Source of the DNA: JALZKA01 sp963725035 | Lineage (GTDB): Bacteria; Actinomycetota; Thermoleophilia; Solirubrobacterales; 70-9 | Assembly: GCA_963725035.1 (NCBI GenBank) | Contig: CAVRWX010000017.1 | Location: 26,705-90,704 of the forward strand | DNA: 64,000 nucleotides | Direction: 5' to 3' | Notes under the pieces: model-generated | What the model was told of the DNA's origin: nothing | Databases searched by the model: none | The model's input: the letters and a program-made list of their open reading frames with translations, nothing else | Part shown: one piece after another, positions 35,233 to 43,414 of the stretch | Numbering within the stretch: the stretch's first letter is position 1 | How the letters are laid out: each line of letters starts with the position of its first letter | Made by a program: the position numbers and the translations under genes

Positions 35233-35658
35233 TCAAACGAACCCGAGCTGCCGCATCATGCCGGCGTCGTCGCGGTTCGCCCAGTGCTCGGCGACCTTCC
35301 CGTCCTCCACGCGGAAGATGTGGGTCTGGCCCATCGAGATGCGGCGCCCCGTTGCGGGCCGGCCCATGAACTCGCGAGCGTGGGTGGCGTGCAAGGTGAC
35401 GCGGAGGGCGACGCGGTCGCCATCTCCGAAGACGTCTTCGACGACGTACTCCATGTCGTCGAATGCCCCGTGGAGCCAGCGCACGGTGTTCTTGGCGGCC
35501 TCCGGACCGGTCGGGGAGCCCTCGGGCGCCTCGTGGTCGACGAAGCCGGCGGCGATCAGCTCGTCCGCCAGCTCCAGGCGTGCGCCTCCGAACAGCTCCT
35601 GGTTCAGCCTCACGCACAGCTCGGTGTTGGGCGTCGATATTGCGGTTGTGGTGGTCAC
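35233..35658 (-). CDS. SnoaL-like / NTF2-fold ester cyclase-type protein (141 aa)
   Basis: GTG 35658 is chosen because GGAG sits 8 nt upstream; the frame stays open further 5' but lacks a better start. SnoaL-like polyketide cyclase family: LFGGARLELADELIAAGFVDHE, GPEAAKNTVRWLHGAFDDMEYVVEDVF, VALRVTLHATH, GRRISMGQTHIFRVEDGKVAEHWANRDD. A small alpha+beta barrel with a ligand pocket. Divergent from a TetR gene, which is its likely regulator. Substrate unknown. Confidence 0.88.
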   Translation of the reverse strand: MTTTTAISTPNTELCVRLNQELFGGARLELADELIAAGFVDHEAPEGSPTGPEAAKNTVRWLHGAFDDMEYVVEDVFGDGDRVALRVTLHATHAREFMGRPATGRRISMGQTHIFRVEDGKVAEHWANRDDAGMMRQLGFV

Positions 35659-35723
35659 GATGCTCTCCTTCAGTTCGATATAGTTTAACTCAACGAATAT
35701 AGCGTAGCATAGATCAAAGCGAC
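35659..35723. promoter_or_regulatory. AT-rich divergent promoter/operator between SnoaL and TetR genes
   Basis: A markedly AT-rich 65-bp gap in otherwise GC-rich DNA. It holds two ATATAG copies (35678-35683, 35697-35702) 19 bp apart, the small odd palindrome AGTTTAACT between them, and TTCG...CGAA half-sites. TAGCAT at 35705 could be the -10 for the TetR gene. Likely the operator through which the TetR represses both directions; the limits are not defined. Confidence 0.4.
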
Positions 35724-36357
35724 ATGTCTCCCGAAACGACAAAGAGACTCACGCCCCTACGACTCCCCGCGCCGCCGCGAGCAAGCGCAGGAGACGCGGA
35801 CGCGTATCGCCGAAGCCGCCCGGCGCCTCTTCCTCGAGCGCGGTTGGCAGGGCACTCGCCTTCGCGACGTTGCGGCCGAGGCCGGCGTCGCCGAGCCGAC
35901 CGTGTACGCCACCTACGGCAGCAAGGCCGGTCTCGCACTGGCGCTGGTCGACGCCGTCGACCTCTCAGCGGATGCCACGCAGGCGATGGAAGAGCTGAAG
36001 GGGGCCGGCGGTGACCGGTCCGGGGAGTTGGCGGCCCTGGTGGCGTTCGAGAGGCGCCTCTTCGAACGGGCCGGAGACGTCATCGCCCTCATCGCGGACG
36101 CAAGGCGCTTCGAGCCCGCCCTTCAAGAGGCTTATGACGAGGGCCGGGCCCGGGGCGACCGGGTTCGCCGTCGTGTCCTCGAGGGCTGGCCGTCCGATGC
36201 GTTCCGCGACGGCGTGAGCGCGCAGGTGGCGGCTGACACGTTCGCGGCCCTCTGCAACGTCGACGTCTATCGCCTGCTCCGCGACGAGCGAGGCTGGTCG
36301 GCGGACGAGATCGAGAGCTGGTGGCACAGCTCACTCGTGCGATTGATCGTCAGCTGA
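35724..36357 (+). CDS. TetR family transcriptional regulator, one frame break (about 210 aa)
   Basis: ATG 35724 (MSPETTKRLTP) leads into a CCCC run at 35754-35757. Removing one C joins it to YDSPRRREQAQETRTRI and the TetR helix-turn-helix AARRLFLERGWQGTRLRDVA / AEPTVYATYGSKAGLALALV. The ligand domain (about 75-210) is typical, with ERRLFERAGDVIALIADARRFEPAL and ESWWHSSLVRLIV at the end. Without the repair the HTH frame has no start codon. Controls the divergent SnoaL gene and probably itself. Confidence 0.85.
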
Positions 36358-36361
36358 GCCT

Positions 36362-37762
36362 CTACCCCCGGGGGCGCACCTCGTACAAGGTGCGGGTTCC
36401 GGACTCCAGCTCTTCGCGGCGAACGACGTCAAAGCGCCTTGCGAGCTCCGCTTCGAACACCTCCGGCCGGTAGTCGGGATGCGCGTCGTCCTTCTTCCGG
36501 CTCAGGAGGCGCTGGACCATGGCGTCCTCGCGGTCGGCGAACTCGACGACGAGCACGCCGCCGAGGCTCCCCAGCCAATCGACGACCTCGGCCAGTGGGA
36601 CGTTCGCGGCAATCGAGAGATGGTGGATGAGCGCCAGGCAAAGGACCAGGTCCGGCCGGCCGCGATCCTCGAGCCGGGTGCGCTCGACGCCGCGCCAGCC
36701 GCGGGCGGGCGACGGGTCGGCGAGGTCCATGACCAGGGGCATGATCCGATCGTCGCCGTCCGAGTGCAGGCTCCTGAAGAGAGCGTCGACGCTGGCGTGG
36801 TCGCCGTCAACGGCGACGACGTACGCGCCCTGCTCGGCGGCGATGCGCGAGTAGCGCCCGTCGTTGCAGCCCAGGTCCCACGCCAACCGGGGCTGATGCG
36901 ACGCGCAGGCTTCCCGGACGAATCGGTCCTTGCGGTCGAGCTCGCCGGCCTCGTAGTGTGCGCGCTCGCCGTAGCCGGACCAGGCGGTCTCGGACCCTCC
37001 CCAGTCGAGCTTTCGCACCAGCTTTTCGAGTCGCGCCGCATTGGCTTCGATCAGCTCCTTGCGAAAGCCCGCCCGCTTGAGCTCTGAGCGTGTGTCGCGA
37101 TCTCCCTCGCGGCGCTCGAGCCGTGCGTGGAGCGCGACGTGAGTCAGGACGCCGCGGCGAAAGAGGCGACGGCCGCGGAGGACCGCGCGGGCCTCAGCCG
37201 GCTCGATCCCCTCCAGCGAGCCGCGAAGCCAAGGTTGGAACGGCAGCCCGGCGTAGGCCTGGAGCATGAGCGGATAGAGGAACAGGCTGCAGAACTGGCG
37301 ATAGCCGGCCCAGGGCTCGCCCTCCCCCAGGCGCTCGAACGAGCCGACATCGATGAACACCGGGCGGGAGCCCCGCCACTGGACGTTGTATGGCGATGCG
37401 TCCTTGAGGATCATGTCCTCGGCGAGGGCCGCTCGCAGCAATTCGAGCTCGAGCAGAGCTGCTTCGCGAAGCATTGAGAACGGCCATTCGTAGGGATAGG
37501 AGACGAACGGGATGCGCTCGTGCCGGAGCGTCGCGTGTGCGGCGAAGCCGTCGAGCCCGCTGGCCGCTGCATCGTCGAGCCGCTCCGTGCGCACGATCTT
37601 TCCGGCGTCCTGCATCGCGGGGAAGAAGCGAGTCGCCGCGAGTAGCTCCCAATCCTCGAGACCGCTTTCCGAAAGCGCCCGGAGCACCTCGTCGCCGTCG
37701 CGAAAGACGCGGCTGTCGGGATCCCTGAAGGACCCGCTCTCTGCTTCAGGCTGCGGCGTCAA
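36362..37762 (-). CDS. Class I SAM-dependent methyltransferase with kinase-like N-domain (466 aa)
   Basis: Start is probably TTG 37762, with GGAG close by, 15 bp after the small membrane protein. The N-terminal half contains LKDASPYNVQWRGSRPVFIDVGSF, which resembles the catalytic/metal loop (D-x-x-x-x-N ... D) of aminoglycoside-phosphotransferase-like kinases. The C-terminal half is a Rossmann methyltransferase: LAWDLGCNDGRYSRIA (SAM motif I, about 293-300), VVAVDGDHAS (motif II), DLVLCLALIHHL (motif IV). This two-part architecture is associated with surface-polysaccharide loci. Target unknown; likely a glycan or lipid acceptor given the adjacent sulfatase-like enzyme. Confidence 0.85.
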   Translation of the reverse strand: MTPQPEAESGSFRDPDSRVFRDGDEVLRALSESGLEDWELLAATRFFPAMQDAGKIVRTERLDDAAASGLDGFAAHATLRHERIPFVSYPYEWPFSMLREAALLELELLRAALAEDMILKDASPYNVQWRGSRPVFIDVGSFERLGEGEPWAGYRQFCSLFLYPLMLQAYAGLPFQPWLRGSLEGIEPAEARAVLRGRRLFRRGVLTHVALHARLERREGDRDTRSELKRAGFRKELIEANAARLEKLVRKLDWGGSETAWSGYGERAHYEAGELDRKDRFVREACASHQPRLAWDLGCNDGRYSRIAAEQGAYVVAVDGDHASVDALFRSLHSDGDDRIMPLVMDLADPSPARGWRGVERTRLEDRGRPDLVLCLALIHHLSIAANVPLAEVVDWLGSLGGVLVVEFADREDAMVQRLLSRKKDDAHPDYRPEVFEAELARRFDVVRREELESGTRTLYEVRPRG

Positions 37763-37777
37763 GCTCCGCGGCCGACT

Positions 37778-37981
37778 CTATGAGGCTCGGTGCGTTCCCG
37801 ACTCGTCGGGCGCCGGCGCGGACTCGGGTTCTGGGTCGGCCGGCTCCTTGCGGATCCGCAGGAAGGTCAGGAGCCGGTGCCACCAGAGCTTTCCGGTAAT
37901 GGCGAGCGCGGCGACCCCGCCCAGCAGGGCCTGCAACAGGACGCTTCCGCTACCGGGGTCTAGATACGCGAGCAGTCTCAC
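37778..37981 (-). CDS. Small membrane protein (67 aa)
   Basis: GTG start with GGAG 5-8 nt upstream. LLAYLDPGSGSVLLQALLGGVAALAI is a conserved-looking N-terminal hydrophobic segment, followed by GKLWWHRLLTFLRIRK and an acidic/Pro tail. I recall similar YLDPGSGS small proteins beside methyltransferases and sulfatase-like enzymes in actinobacterial polysaccharide clusters. It is exactly so placed here. Function unknown, possibly a membrane assembly factor. Confidence 0.75.
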   Translation of the reverse strand: MRLLAYLDPGSGSVLLQALLGGVAALAITGKLWWHRLLTFLRIRKEPADPEPESAPAPDESGTHRAS

Positions 37982-38019
37982 TTGGGCTCCGCTTTCACCA
38001 CATCTTCACAATAGCGGCC

Positions 38020-40014
38020 GTGCACCAGACGGAATCCCTTCGCAAGCGAGCCCTCCACGTCTTCGTGCTCGCATCCCTTGCCGCCGCTCCGATCCTGCTC
38101 GTCACCGATGCGCAGTTCTTCATCGGGCGCGGGGCAAGCGGTGGCGACATCGTGGCGGTCGCGCTGATCCTGGTAGTCGGAGTGCCGCTTGCCCTCGCGC
38201 TGGCGGGACTCCTCGTCTCTGCGATCAGCAACCGGATCGGCTGGGCCCTGCACGTGGCGATGATCGGCGCACTGAGCGCCCTGATCCTCTCAGAGGCGCT
38301 GTACCCGCTCGGCCTGAGGCTCGAGATCCAGATACCGCTGGTTCTCGTCGCCGGAGTCGCGGCCGCGGTCGCCTACGCGCGGAACGAGAGCGCGCGCTCG
38401 ATCGTCTCGGCGCTGGCTCCGCTGCCGCCGATCATCCTGGTCTTCGTCTTCCTCTTGACTCCGGTCTCGGGGCTGGTCTTCGCAGGGGAGGGCGAGGTCG
38501 AAGCGCCGCCGCAGCCCGATGCGCGCACACCGGTTGTCATGGTCGTCTTCGACGAACTCCCCGGTCATGCGCTGATGAACGAGAGGAGACGCATCGACGA
38601 AGAGCGGTTCCCGAACTTCGCGGCGCTGGCAGAAGACGCGACGTGGTACCGCAACGCGACCACTTCGCGAAGCGACACCGAGCTCGCCGTGCCGACGCTC
38701 GCAACCGGAATCAACGCTCCCCTCGACAGCCTGGCGACCTACGGCGACCATCCACGCTCGCTCTTCACGCTGCTCGGGTCCAGCTACGAGATGCACGTTT
38801 CGGAGCCGTGGACCAATCTCTGCCCTGACAGCCTGTGCGAGGGAGGGACGGAGAGCCTTGACGAGGGCGGCCTGGGGTCGATCCTGGCGACGATCCCGTC
38901 GATCCTCGGCTATGTCTCGGTGCCCGATGCGAAGCGGCTCGGCATCGAGGGCCCGCGCGAGAGCGGCGCGATCAGCCGCCCGGGTCAGTTCGGGACCTTC
39001 GTCGAGGAGATCGAACCGTCTGAGGGACCGGTCCTCCACTACCTGCATGTGCTGCTGCCGCACAAGGCGTGGAGGTACCTGCCGTCCGGCGAGCGCTACT
39101 CGGACACGGTCGGGGCGGACGCGGAGCTGGGGGGCCTGGAGGAGTGGAGCGACGATGAGTGGCTCACGCTCCAGCACGAGCAGCGCTTCTTCCTTCAGCT
39201 GCAATTCACCGACAGGCTCCTGGGCGAACTGTTCTCCCGGCTCCGCGAGACCGGCCTGTACGACCGCTCGCTGATCGTCGTCACCGCGGACCATGGCGTT
39301 TCCTTCCGCGCGGGCGATGAGCGGCGTGACGCGACCGACACGAACGCTCCCGACATCTTCTCGGTGCCGCTGTTCATCAAGGAACCGGGCCAGGACAAGG
39401 CGGCTATCGACGATGGCGCCGCCCGGACCATCGACATCGTCCCGACCATCGCCGACTCGATTGGCGCCAAGGTGCCGTGGGAGGTGGACGGGCTCTCGCT
39501 CTCCGGAGGAGCTCCATCGGATCGCTCGCTGGAGATCGAAAACCTGCGTGGTGGCGAGGTTGAGCTCACCCTGGCTGAGTTCGCCGATCTCCGCGACGAG
39601 GCGCTCGAGGATCGCATCGACCTGCTCGGCGAAGACAAGGACAGCCTCTTTGCGATCGGCCCCAGCCCCGAGCTCCACGGGCGGCGCGTCCACGCCAACC
39701 TCGGCCAGGAAGCCGCGGCCGAGGCGTCAATCGTCGACGGCGTGGCCGTGCGGAACTACGACCCGTCCCTACCGCTCATCCCGGCCCGGATCGCGGGAGA
39801 CCTGGAGGGCATCGATGCCGGCGAGCCCCTCGCGATTGCCCTGAACGGCCGCGTCGCGGCCACCACGTACAGCTACGACGGCGACCACGGCGTCGAGTAC
39901 TCGGCGATGGTGCCGCCGGCGCTCATCCAGGCGGGCGACAACGAGGTCGCCGTGCTCGCGATCGACGGAACCGGAGACGACCTGACGCTCAGGCCGCTCC
40001 GGCTCTCGTTCTGA
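38020..40014 (+). CDS. Membrane-bound sulfatase-like hydrolase (alkaline phosphatase superfamily, 664 aa)
   Basis: GTG start. Four to five N-terminal membrane helices (about residues 10-30, 43-68, 73-92, 96-115, 130-150) are followed by a large extracytoplasmic domain. Superfamily motifs: PVVMVVFDELPG (metal Asp/Glu, about 172-180), FPNFAALAEDATWYRNATTSRSDTELAVPTL (nucleophile region), LHYLHVLLPHKAWRYLPSG, and IVVTADHGVSF (metal Asp/His, about 421). The absence of a canonical CxPSR means phosphatase/phosphotransferase activity on polymers is as likely as sulfatase activity. Divergent from the small membrane protein and methyltransferase by 38 bp, suggesting a shared cell-envelope glycan role. 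Confidence 0.88.
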   Translation: MHQTESLRKRALHVFVLASLAAAPILLVTDAQFFIGRGASGGDIVAVALILVVGVPLALALAGLLVSAISNRIGWALHVAMIGALSALILSEALYPLGLRLEIQIPLVLVAGVAAAVAYARNESARSIVSALAPLPPIILVFVFLLTPVSGLVFAGEGEVEAPPQPDARTPVVMVVFDELPGHALMNERRRIDEERFPNFAALAEDATWYRNATTSRSDTELAVPTLATGINAPLDSLATYGDHPRSLFTLLGSSYEMHVSEPWTNLCPDSLCEGGTESLDEGGLGSILATIPSILGYVSVPDAKRLGIEGPRESGAISRPGQFGTFVEEIEPSEGPVLHYLHVLLPHKAWRYLPSGERYSDTVGADAELGGLEEWSDDEWLTLQHEQRFFLQLQFTDRLLGELFSRLRETGLYDRSLIVVTADHGVSFRAGDERRDATDTNAPDIFSVPLFIKEPGQDKAAIDDGAARTIDIVPTIADSIGAKVPWEVDGLSLSGGAPSDRSLEIENLRGGEVELTLAEFADLRDEALEDRIDLLGEDKDSLFAIGPSPELHGRRVHANLGQEAAAEASIVDGVAVRNYDPSLPLIPARIAGDLEGIDAGEPLAIALNGRVAATTYSYDGDHGVEYSAMVPPALIQAGDNEVAVLAIDGTGDDLTLRPLRLSF

Positions 40015-40025
40015 TCAGTCTCGGC

Positions 40026-40730
40026 CTACGGGATGCTGTTGGTCGTTTCGCAGCCGCCGCCGTCCCCGTCGTTGCCGGGGCCGCCGTCGCATGAGTCGTC
40101 GGTCCCGTCGCCACCTCCGACCGAGTCCGATCCGATGTCGCCGCTGACGACATCGCCATTCCCCGGGCCGCCGTCAACGGAGTCCGAGGAAGGGAAGCCG
40201 GCCTTGTCGGGCCCGCCCTGCACGATGTCCGTCCCGTCACCGCCTTCGACGAGGTCGTCACCCTTGCCCCCGGTCGTCTTGTCGTCACCGAAGCCTCCCT
40301 CGACGCGATCGGTGCTGTCCGACGCCTTGATCACGTCGTCCCCGTCGCATCCGCGCAGGAAGTCGTGGCCGTCACCGCCGTTGATCTTGTCGTCGCCTGC
40401 ATCCTCGTCTTCTCCGAAGCAGCTGGCGCCATCCTCATCGCCGAAGGCTCCGTCGTTGCCTTCGTTGAGACAGATCAGATCGTTGCCGCCCAGCCCAATG
40501 ACCGCATCGCCTCCGCCCCGCGCGACGATGACGTCCTTGTTCGGCGTGCCGATCAGGGCGTCGTCACCGCTGTCGCTCTGGTTGGTTCCGACGATCGTCG
40601 CGTTCTTACCGAAGCACTTGAAGTTTTGGCCCGCCTCGGAACTCGCCGAGCCCCCTAGGAGCACGATCGCAATCGCCCCCATCAACAGTGCCGCGATCAC
40701 ACCGTTGACGTACCTTGCCTGAACGCTCAT
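40026..40730 (-). CDS. Secreted calcium-binding RTX-like repeat protein (234 aa)
   Basis: ATG 40730 has a very strong GAGGAGGGG site. Signal peptide (VIAALLMGAIAIVLLGGSASSEAG) is followed by an RTX-type repeat domain with degenerate GGxGxDxhx nonapeptides: GGGDAVIGLGGNDL, GGDGHDFLRGCDGDDVI, GGFGDDKTTGGKGDDLVEGGDGTD, GGGDGTDDSCDGGPGNDGDGGG. Paired cysteines occur at the repeat turns. Ca2+-stabilised beta-roll without an attached enzymatic domain. Translation is in frame with the upstream gene only because of that gene's frame break. Confidence 0.88.
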   Translation of the reverse strand: MSVQARYVNGVIAALLMGAIAIVLLGGSASSEAGQNFKCFGKNATIVGTNQSDSGDDALIGTPNKDVIVARGGGDAVIGLGGNDLICLNEGNDGAFGDEDGASCFGEDEDAGDDKINGGDGHDFLRGCDGDDVIKASDSTDRVEGGFGDDKTTGGKGDDLVEGGDGTDIVQGGPDKAGFPSSDSVDGGPGNGDVVSGDIGSDSVGGGDGTDDSCDGGPGNDGDGGGCETTNSIP

Positions 40731-40744
40731 CCGTTCCCCTCCTC

Positions 40745-41216
40745 TTAGAGATTTGGCCCCATCCATGGGGACCGGGGCGCATCGTCCCACATTCGCGGCC
40801 TTAGGGCAAGCGGCGGTACGATGAGCTCGAAATCGATGCCCCACTCGCCGTTCTTCATGCTTCTCCCACCGCCCGGCGATCGTGTCCCCATCGTCCGAGA
40901 TCGTGGCGCTGAACCTCTGCGGGAACGGGTCGTCCGAGTCGCGCCACATCTTCCACTCGCCGTCCTCGAGGCTCACCTCGTAGATGCGGTGGACGTCGCG
41001 CTCGTCGGTGTAGAGCTGGTAGATGATGCCTCCGCCCCGGTCGCAGCCGAAGATCGCGACGCCGTTCGGGGCCTCGGGCATGTCGATGGCCCACGCTTCG
41101 CGCAGGAATGCACCCTCGTCGATCCATTCGAACCTGACGGTGCCGCCACCTGGCCACGGCTCGCCGTCCGGTGGCCCGGCCTGCATGCTCCACTCACCCA
41201 CCAGCGGCTCGAGCAT
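40745..41216 (-). CDS. DUF1579-like small beta-barrel protein, one frame break (about 156 aa)
   Basis: Starts at ATG 41216 (MLEPLVGEWSMQAGPPDGEP) or TTG 41234. LVGEWSMQA, FEWIDEGAFLREAWAIDMPEAP, GCDRGGGIIYQLYTDERDVHRIYEVSLEDG and RFSATISDDGDTIAGRWEK are typical of lipocalin-like DUF1579-type proteins that estimate as single-domain cytosolic barrels. One extra base at about 40856 shifts the end: repaired, it reads WEKHKNGEWGIDFELIVPPL and stops at 40745. Function unknown. Confidence 0.75.
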
Positions 41217-41334
41217 CGCGAGGCCGCTGTTCAAAGCTCTGCTCTCGTCGAACCGATCGACATGCTGCGACTCTAGCCCTTAGACTCGGCGCGGGCCGGA
41301 CGGATCCAGGTCCGAAACCAAACGGGGAGGATTC

Positions 41335-43302
41335 ATGAGACGCAGGGCGATCGGCGCGGCGGCGCTGGCGGGGGCGATTCTTCTCGTCTCGGCGGGACAG
41401 GCGCACGCGGGAGTGGTTGGGGACACCGACACCTTCTTCGTGGACACGACGAGCGACTCCGGCGCTCTCACGACATGCAGCCCCGTGACTCCCGCCGACT
41501 GCAGCCTGCGCGGCGCCTTCGTGAGCGCGGACGACGGCGACCCCGACACGGCCACTGACTCGATCATCTTCGATGCGACCATCTTCGACGGCAACGAAGC
41601 GGTGCCGGGCGAGGCCACCGTCGTCATGGCGAGTGCGGGCGTAAGCACGGACGAGAACCTGAACCTCCAGGCATTCTGCTCCGACATCCATCCCTGCGCC
41701 GCTATCGACGGGCCTCCCGCCGACATCGCGATCCGGTCGCAGAACGGAACGCTCTCCATGCGTGGCGTGGCCATCTTCGACACCGGGCTCACCGGTCTCC
41801 AGCACTCCAACGGCGCCGAAGGACTGACCCTGACCAACAACTGGTTCGGCCTCAAGCTCGACGGCACGGTGGACGGAAATGACGTCGGCGTCTATCTCGC
41901 GGGGCCGAACGCCGACGTCGGCGTCAGCGGCCAGCCCGCGAACGTCTTTGCGGGCAACCGGCTTGGCCTCCAGATGGTCGGCCTCGACGCAAAGGACATC
42001 AACGTCCAGAACAACCTCTTTGGCGTCAAGTCCGACGGGAGCACGGTCGCCGCGAACACGGGCACCGACATCGACATCTCCGGAAACATGGCCAACCAAG
42101 CGCCGAGCGACGTACTTATCGGCGGAGCGCCCAACGCGACGGCTGCGTGCGACGAGGGCTGCAACGTGATCGCTGCAGGCGGAAGCGGAGCGTCTCCGCG
42201 CGGGATCGACCTCAGTGCCTCCTCAGGCGCCGGCTTCACCTCAACCGCATCCAACGTGGACATCACGTACAACCACATCGGCGTGAACGCCGCCGGAACC
42301 GGCGCCACGGGTGTCGGGACGCTCGTGGCGGTCGGGTCGGCCGACAATATCGGCGTCAAAAACAACCGGATGGCCGGCGCCTCCTCCGCCGTCTTCGCGG
42401 GGTCCGGAGCCGACAGCCTGAACGTTGAGGCGAACAGCATCGGCGCAACAGCCGACGGCACGAGCGTGCTGGATGGCACGTCCAGCTCAGTTTTCGTTGA
42501 CTCGAGTCCGGCCGCGCCGGCCTCGATCAAAGACAACCTGGTCGTCATGGACTCCGGCGTAAATACCCCAATCACCGCATTCGGTCAGGGCGCTGCGGTG
42601 AATGGAAACCAGATCGGCGTTCCCGGGGTCGCCGGCTCAGGCGGAGGTGTCGGCATCGGCGTTATAGGATCCAGCCACACCATCGAGGGCAACTCGGTGA
42701 TGGAGACCCTCGGCCACGGAATCCTCCTGTTCGACACGACCGGCTCGGCCGTTGCAGACAACGAGATCGGAGTGGGCGGATCCGTCGACGGCGCCGGCAT
42801 CGCTGTCATGAGGGATGAAAGTGGCTCGGTCGGCAACGCCATCGGCAGCAACGACCCCGACCTCGCCAACAGGTTTGGCCACACGGGTGGCGACGCGATC
42901 CTCATCACCGGGGCCGAGCAGGATCAAAATCAGATCCTCGCCAACCTGGGTGGCCCGGTCAACGGGTTCATGGTCGATCTCGAAGGCACGGACGGCCCCG
43001 GTAACGGAGCGACGGGGCCGAACGGCGGCATCGACCCGCCGAAGGTGAAAAAGGTCAAGGAGAAGGTCGTTTCCGGCGCGAGCGACCATCCCTCCGCGGA
43101 GGTCTGGGTCTACCGCACGTGCTCGGTCGCGGGTGTATTCCCGGACTGCCTCTCGAGGTTCCTCGGAACGGCGACCGTCAAAGCCGACGGGACGTGGAAG
43201 CTGAAGCGCAAGATCAAGAAGAACTGGGTAGTCGCGGCGCTTCAGAACGACACGACGGGGAACGGCTCCGAGTTCACCAAGGGCCGGAAGCGCAAGCGGT
43301 GA
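41335..43302 (+). CDS. Secreted right-handed beta-helix protein with CSLREA-like start (655 aa)
   Basis: GGGGAGG ribosome site before the ATG. Signal peptide (GAAALAGAILLVSAGQAHA). Early DCSLRGAFVSADDG corresponds to the CSLREA motif that opens many secreted beta-helix proteins. Then come many 20-25-residue repeats such as LTLTNNWFGLKLDGTVDGNDVGVYL, INVQNNLFGVKSDG and VDITYNHIGVNAAGTG, the Asn-ladder pattern of parallel beta-helices. The C-terminus has a basic Ig-like domain (KVKKVKEKVVSGA ... GRKRKR). Probably exported and possibly cell-surface retained; ligand or substrate unknown. Confidence 0.85.
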   Translation: MRRRAIGAAALAGAILLVSAGQAHAGVVGDTDTFFVDTTSDSGALTTCSPVTPADCSLRGAFVSADDGDPDTATDSIIFDATIFDGNEAVPGEATVVMASAGVSTDENLNLQAFCSDIHPCAAIDGPPADIAIRSQNGTLSMRGVAIFDTGLTGLQHSNGAEGLTLTNNWFGLKLDGTVDGNDVGVYLAGPNADVGVSGQPANVFAGNRLGLQMVGLDAKDINVQNNLFGVKSDGSTVAANTGTDIDISGNMANQAPSDVLIGGAPNATAACDEGCNVIAAGGSGASPRGIDLSASSGAGFTSTASNVDITYNHIGVNAAGTGATGVGTLVAVGSADNIGVKNNRMAGASSAVFAGSGADSLNVEANSIGATADGTSVLDGTSSSVFVDSSPAAPASIKDNLVVMDSGVNTPITAFGQGAAVNGNQIGVPGVAGSGGGVGIGVIGSSHTIEGNSVMETLGHGILLFDTTGSAVADNEIGVGGSVDGAGIAVMRDESGSVGNAIGSNDPDLANRFGHTGGDAILITGAEQDQNQILANLGGPVNGFMVDLEGTDGPGNGATGPNGGIDPPKVKKVKEKVVSGASDHPSAEVWVYRTCSVAGVFPDCLSRFLGTATVKADGTWKLKRKIKKNWVVAALQNDTTGNGSEFTKGRKRKR

Positions 43303-43414
43303 GCCAGGGCGCCGCGGGCGCCGCGACTCACGCCAATCAACTCCTCTTCCTAGGCCTCCAGGACGCCAGAAGAGCGATAAGCTCGTCGGGAATGGAGTCG
43401 ATTAGCTGGTAGAA

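Noticed and set aside
40026..40730. RTX toxin
   Set aside because: Only short signal-peptide-bearing repeats are present, with no toxin domain and no type I secretion genes nearby.
40026..41234. Apparent 402-aa fusion of a DUF1579-like protein with an RTX-repeat protein
   Set aside because: The RTX gene has its own strong ribosome site and signal peptide at 40730, and the fusion arises only because one inserted base hides the DUF1579-like gene's natural end.
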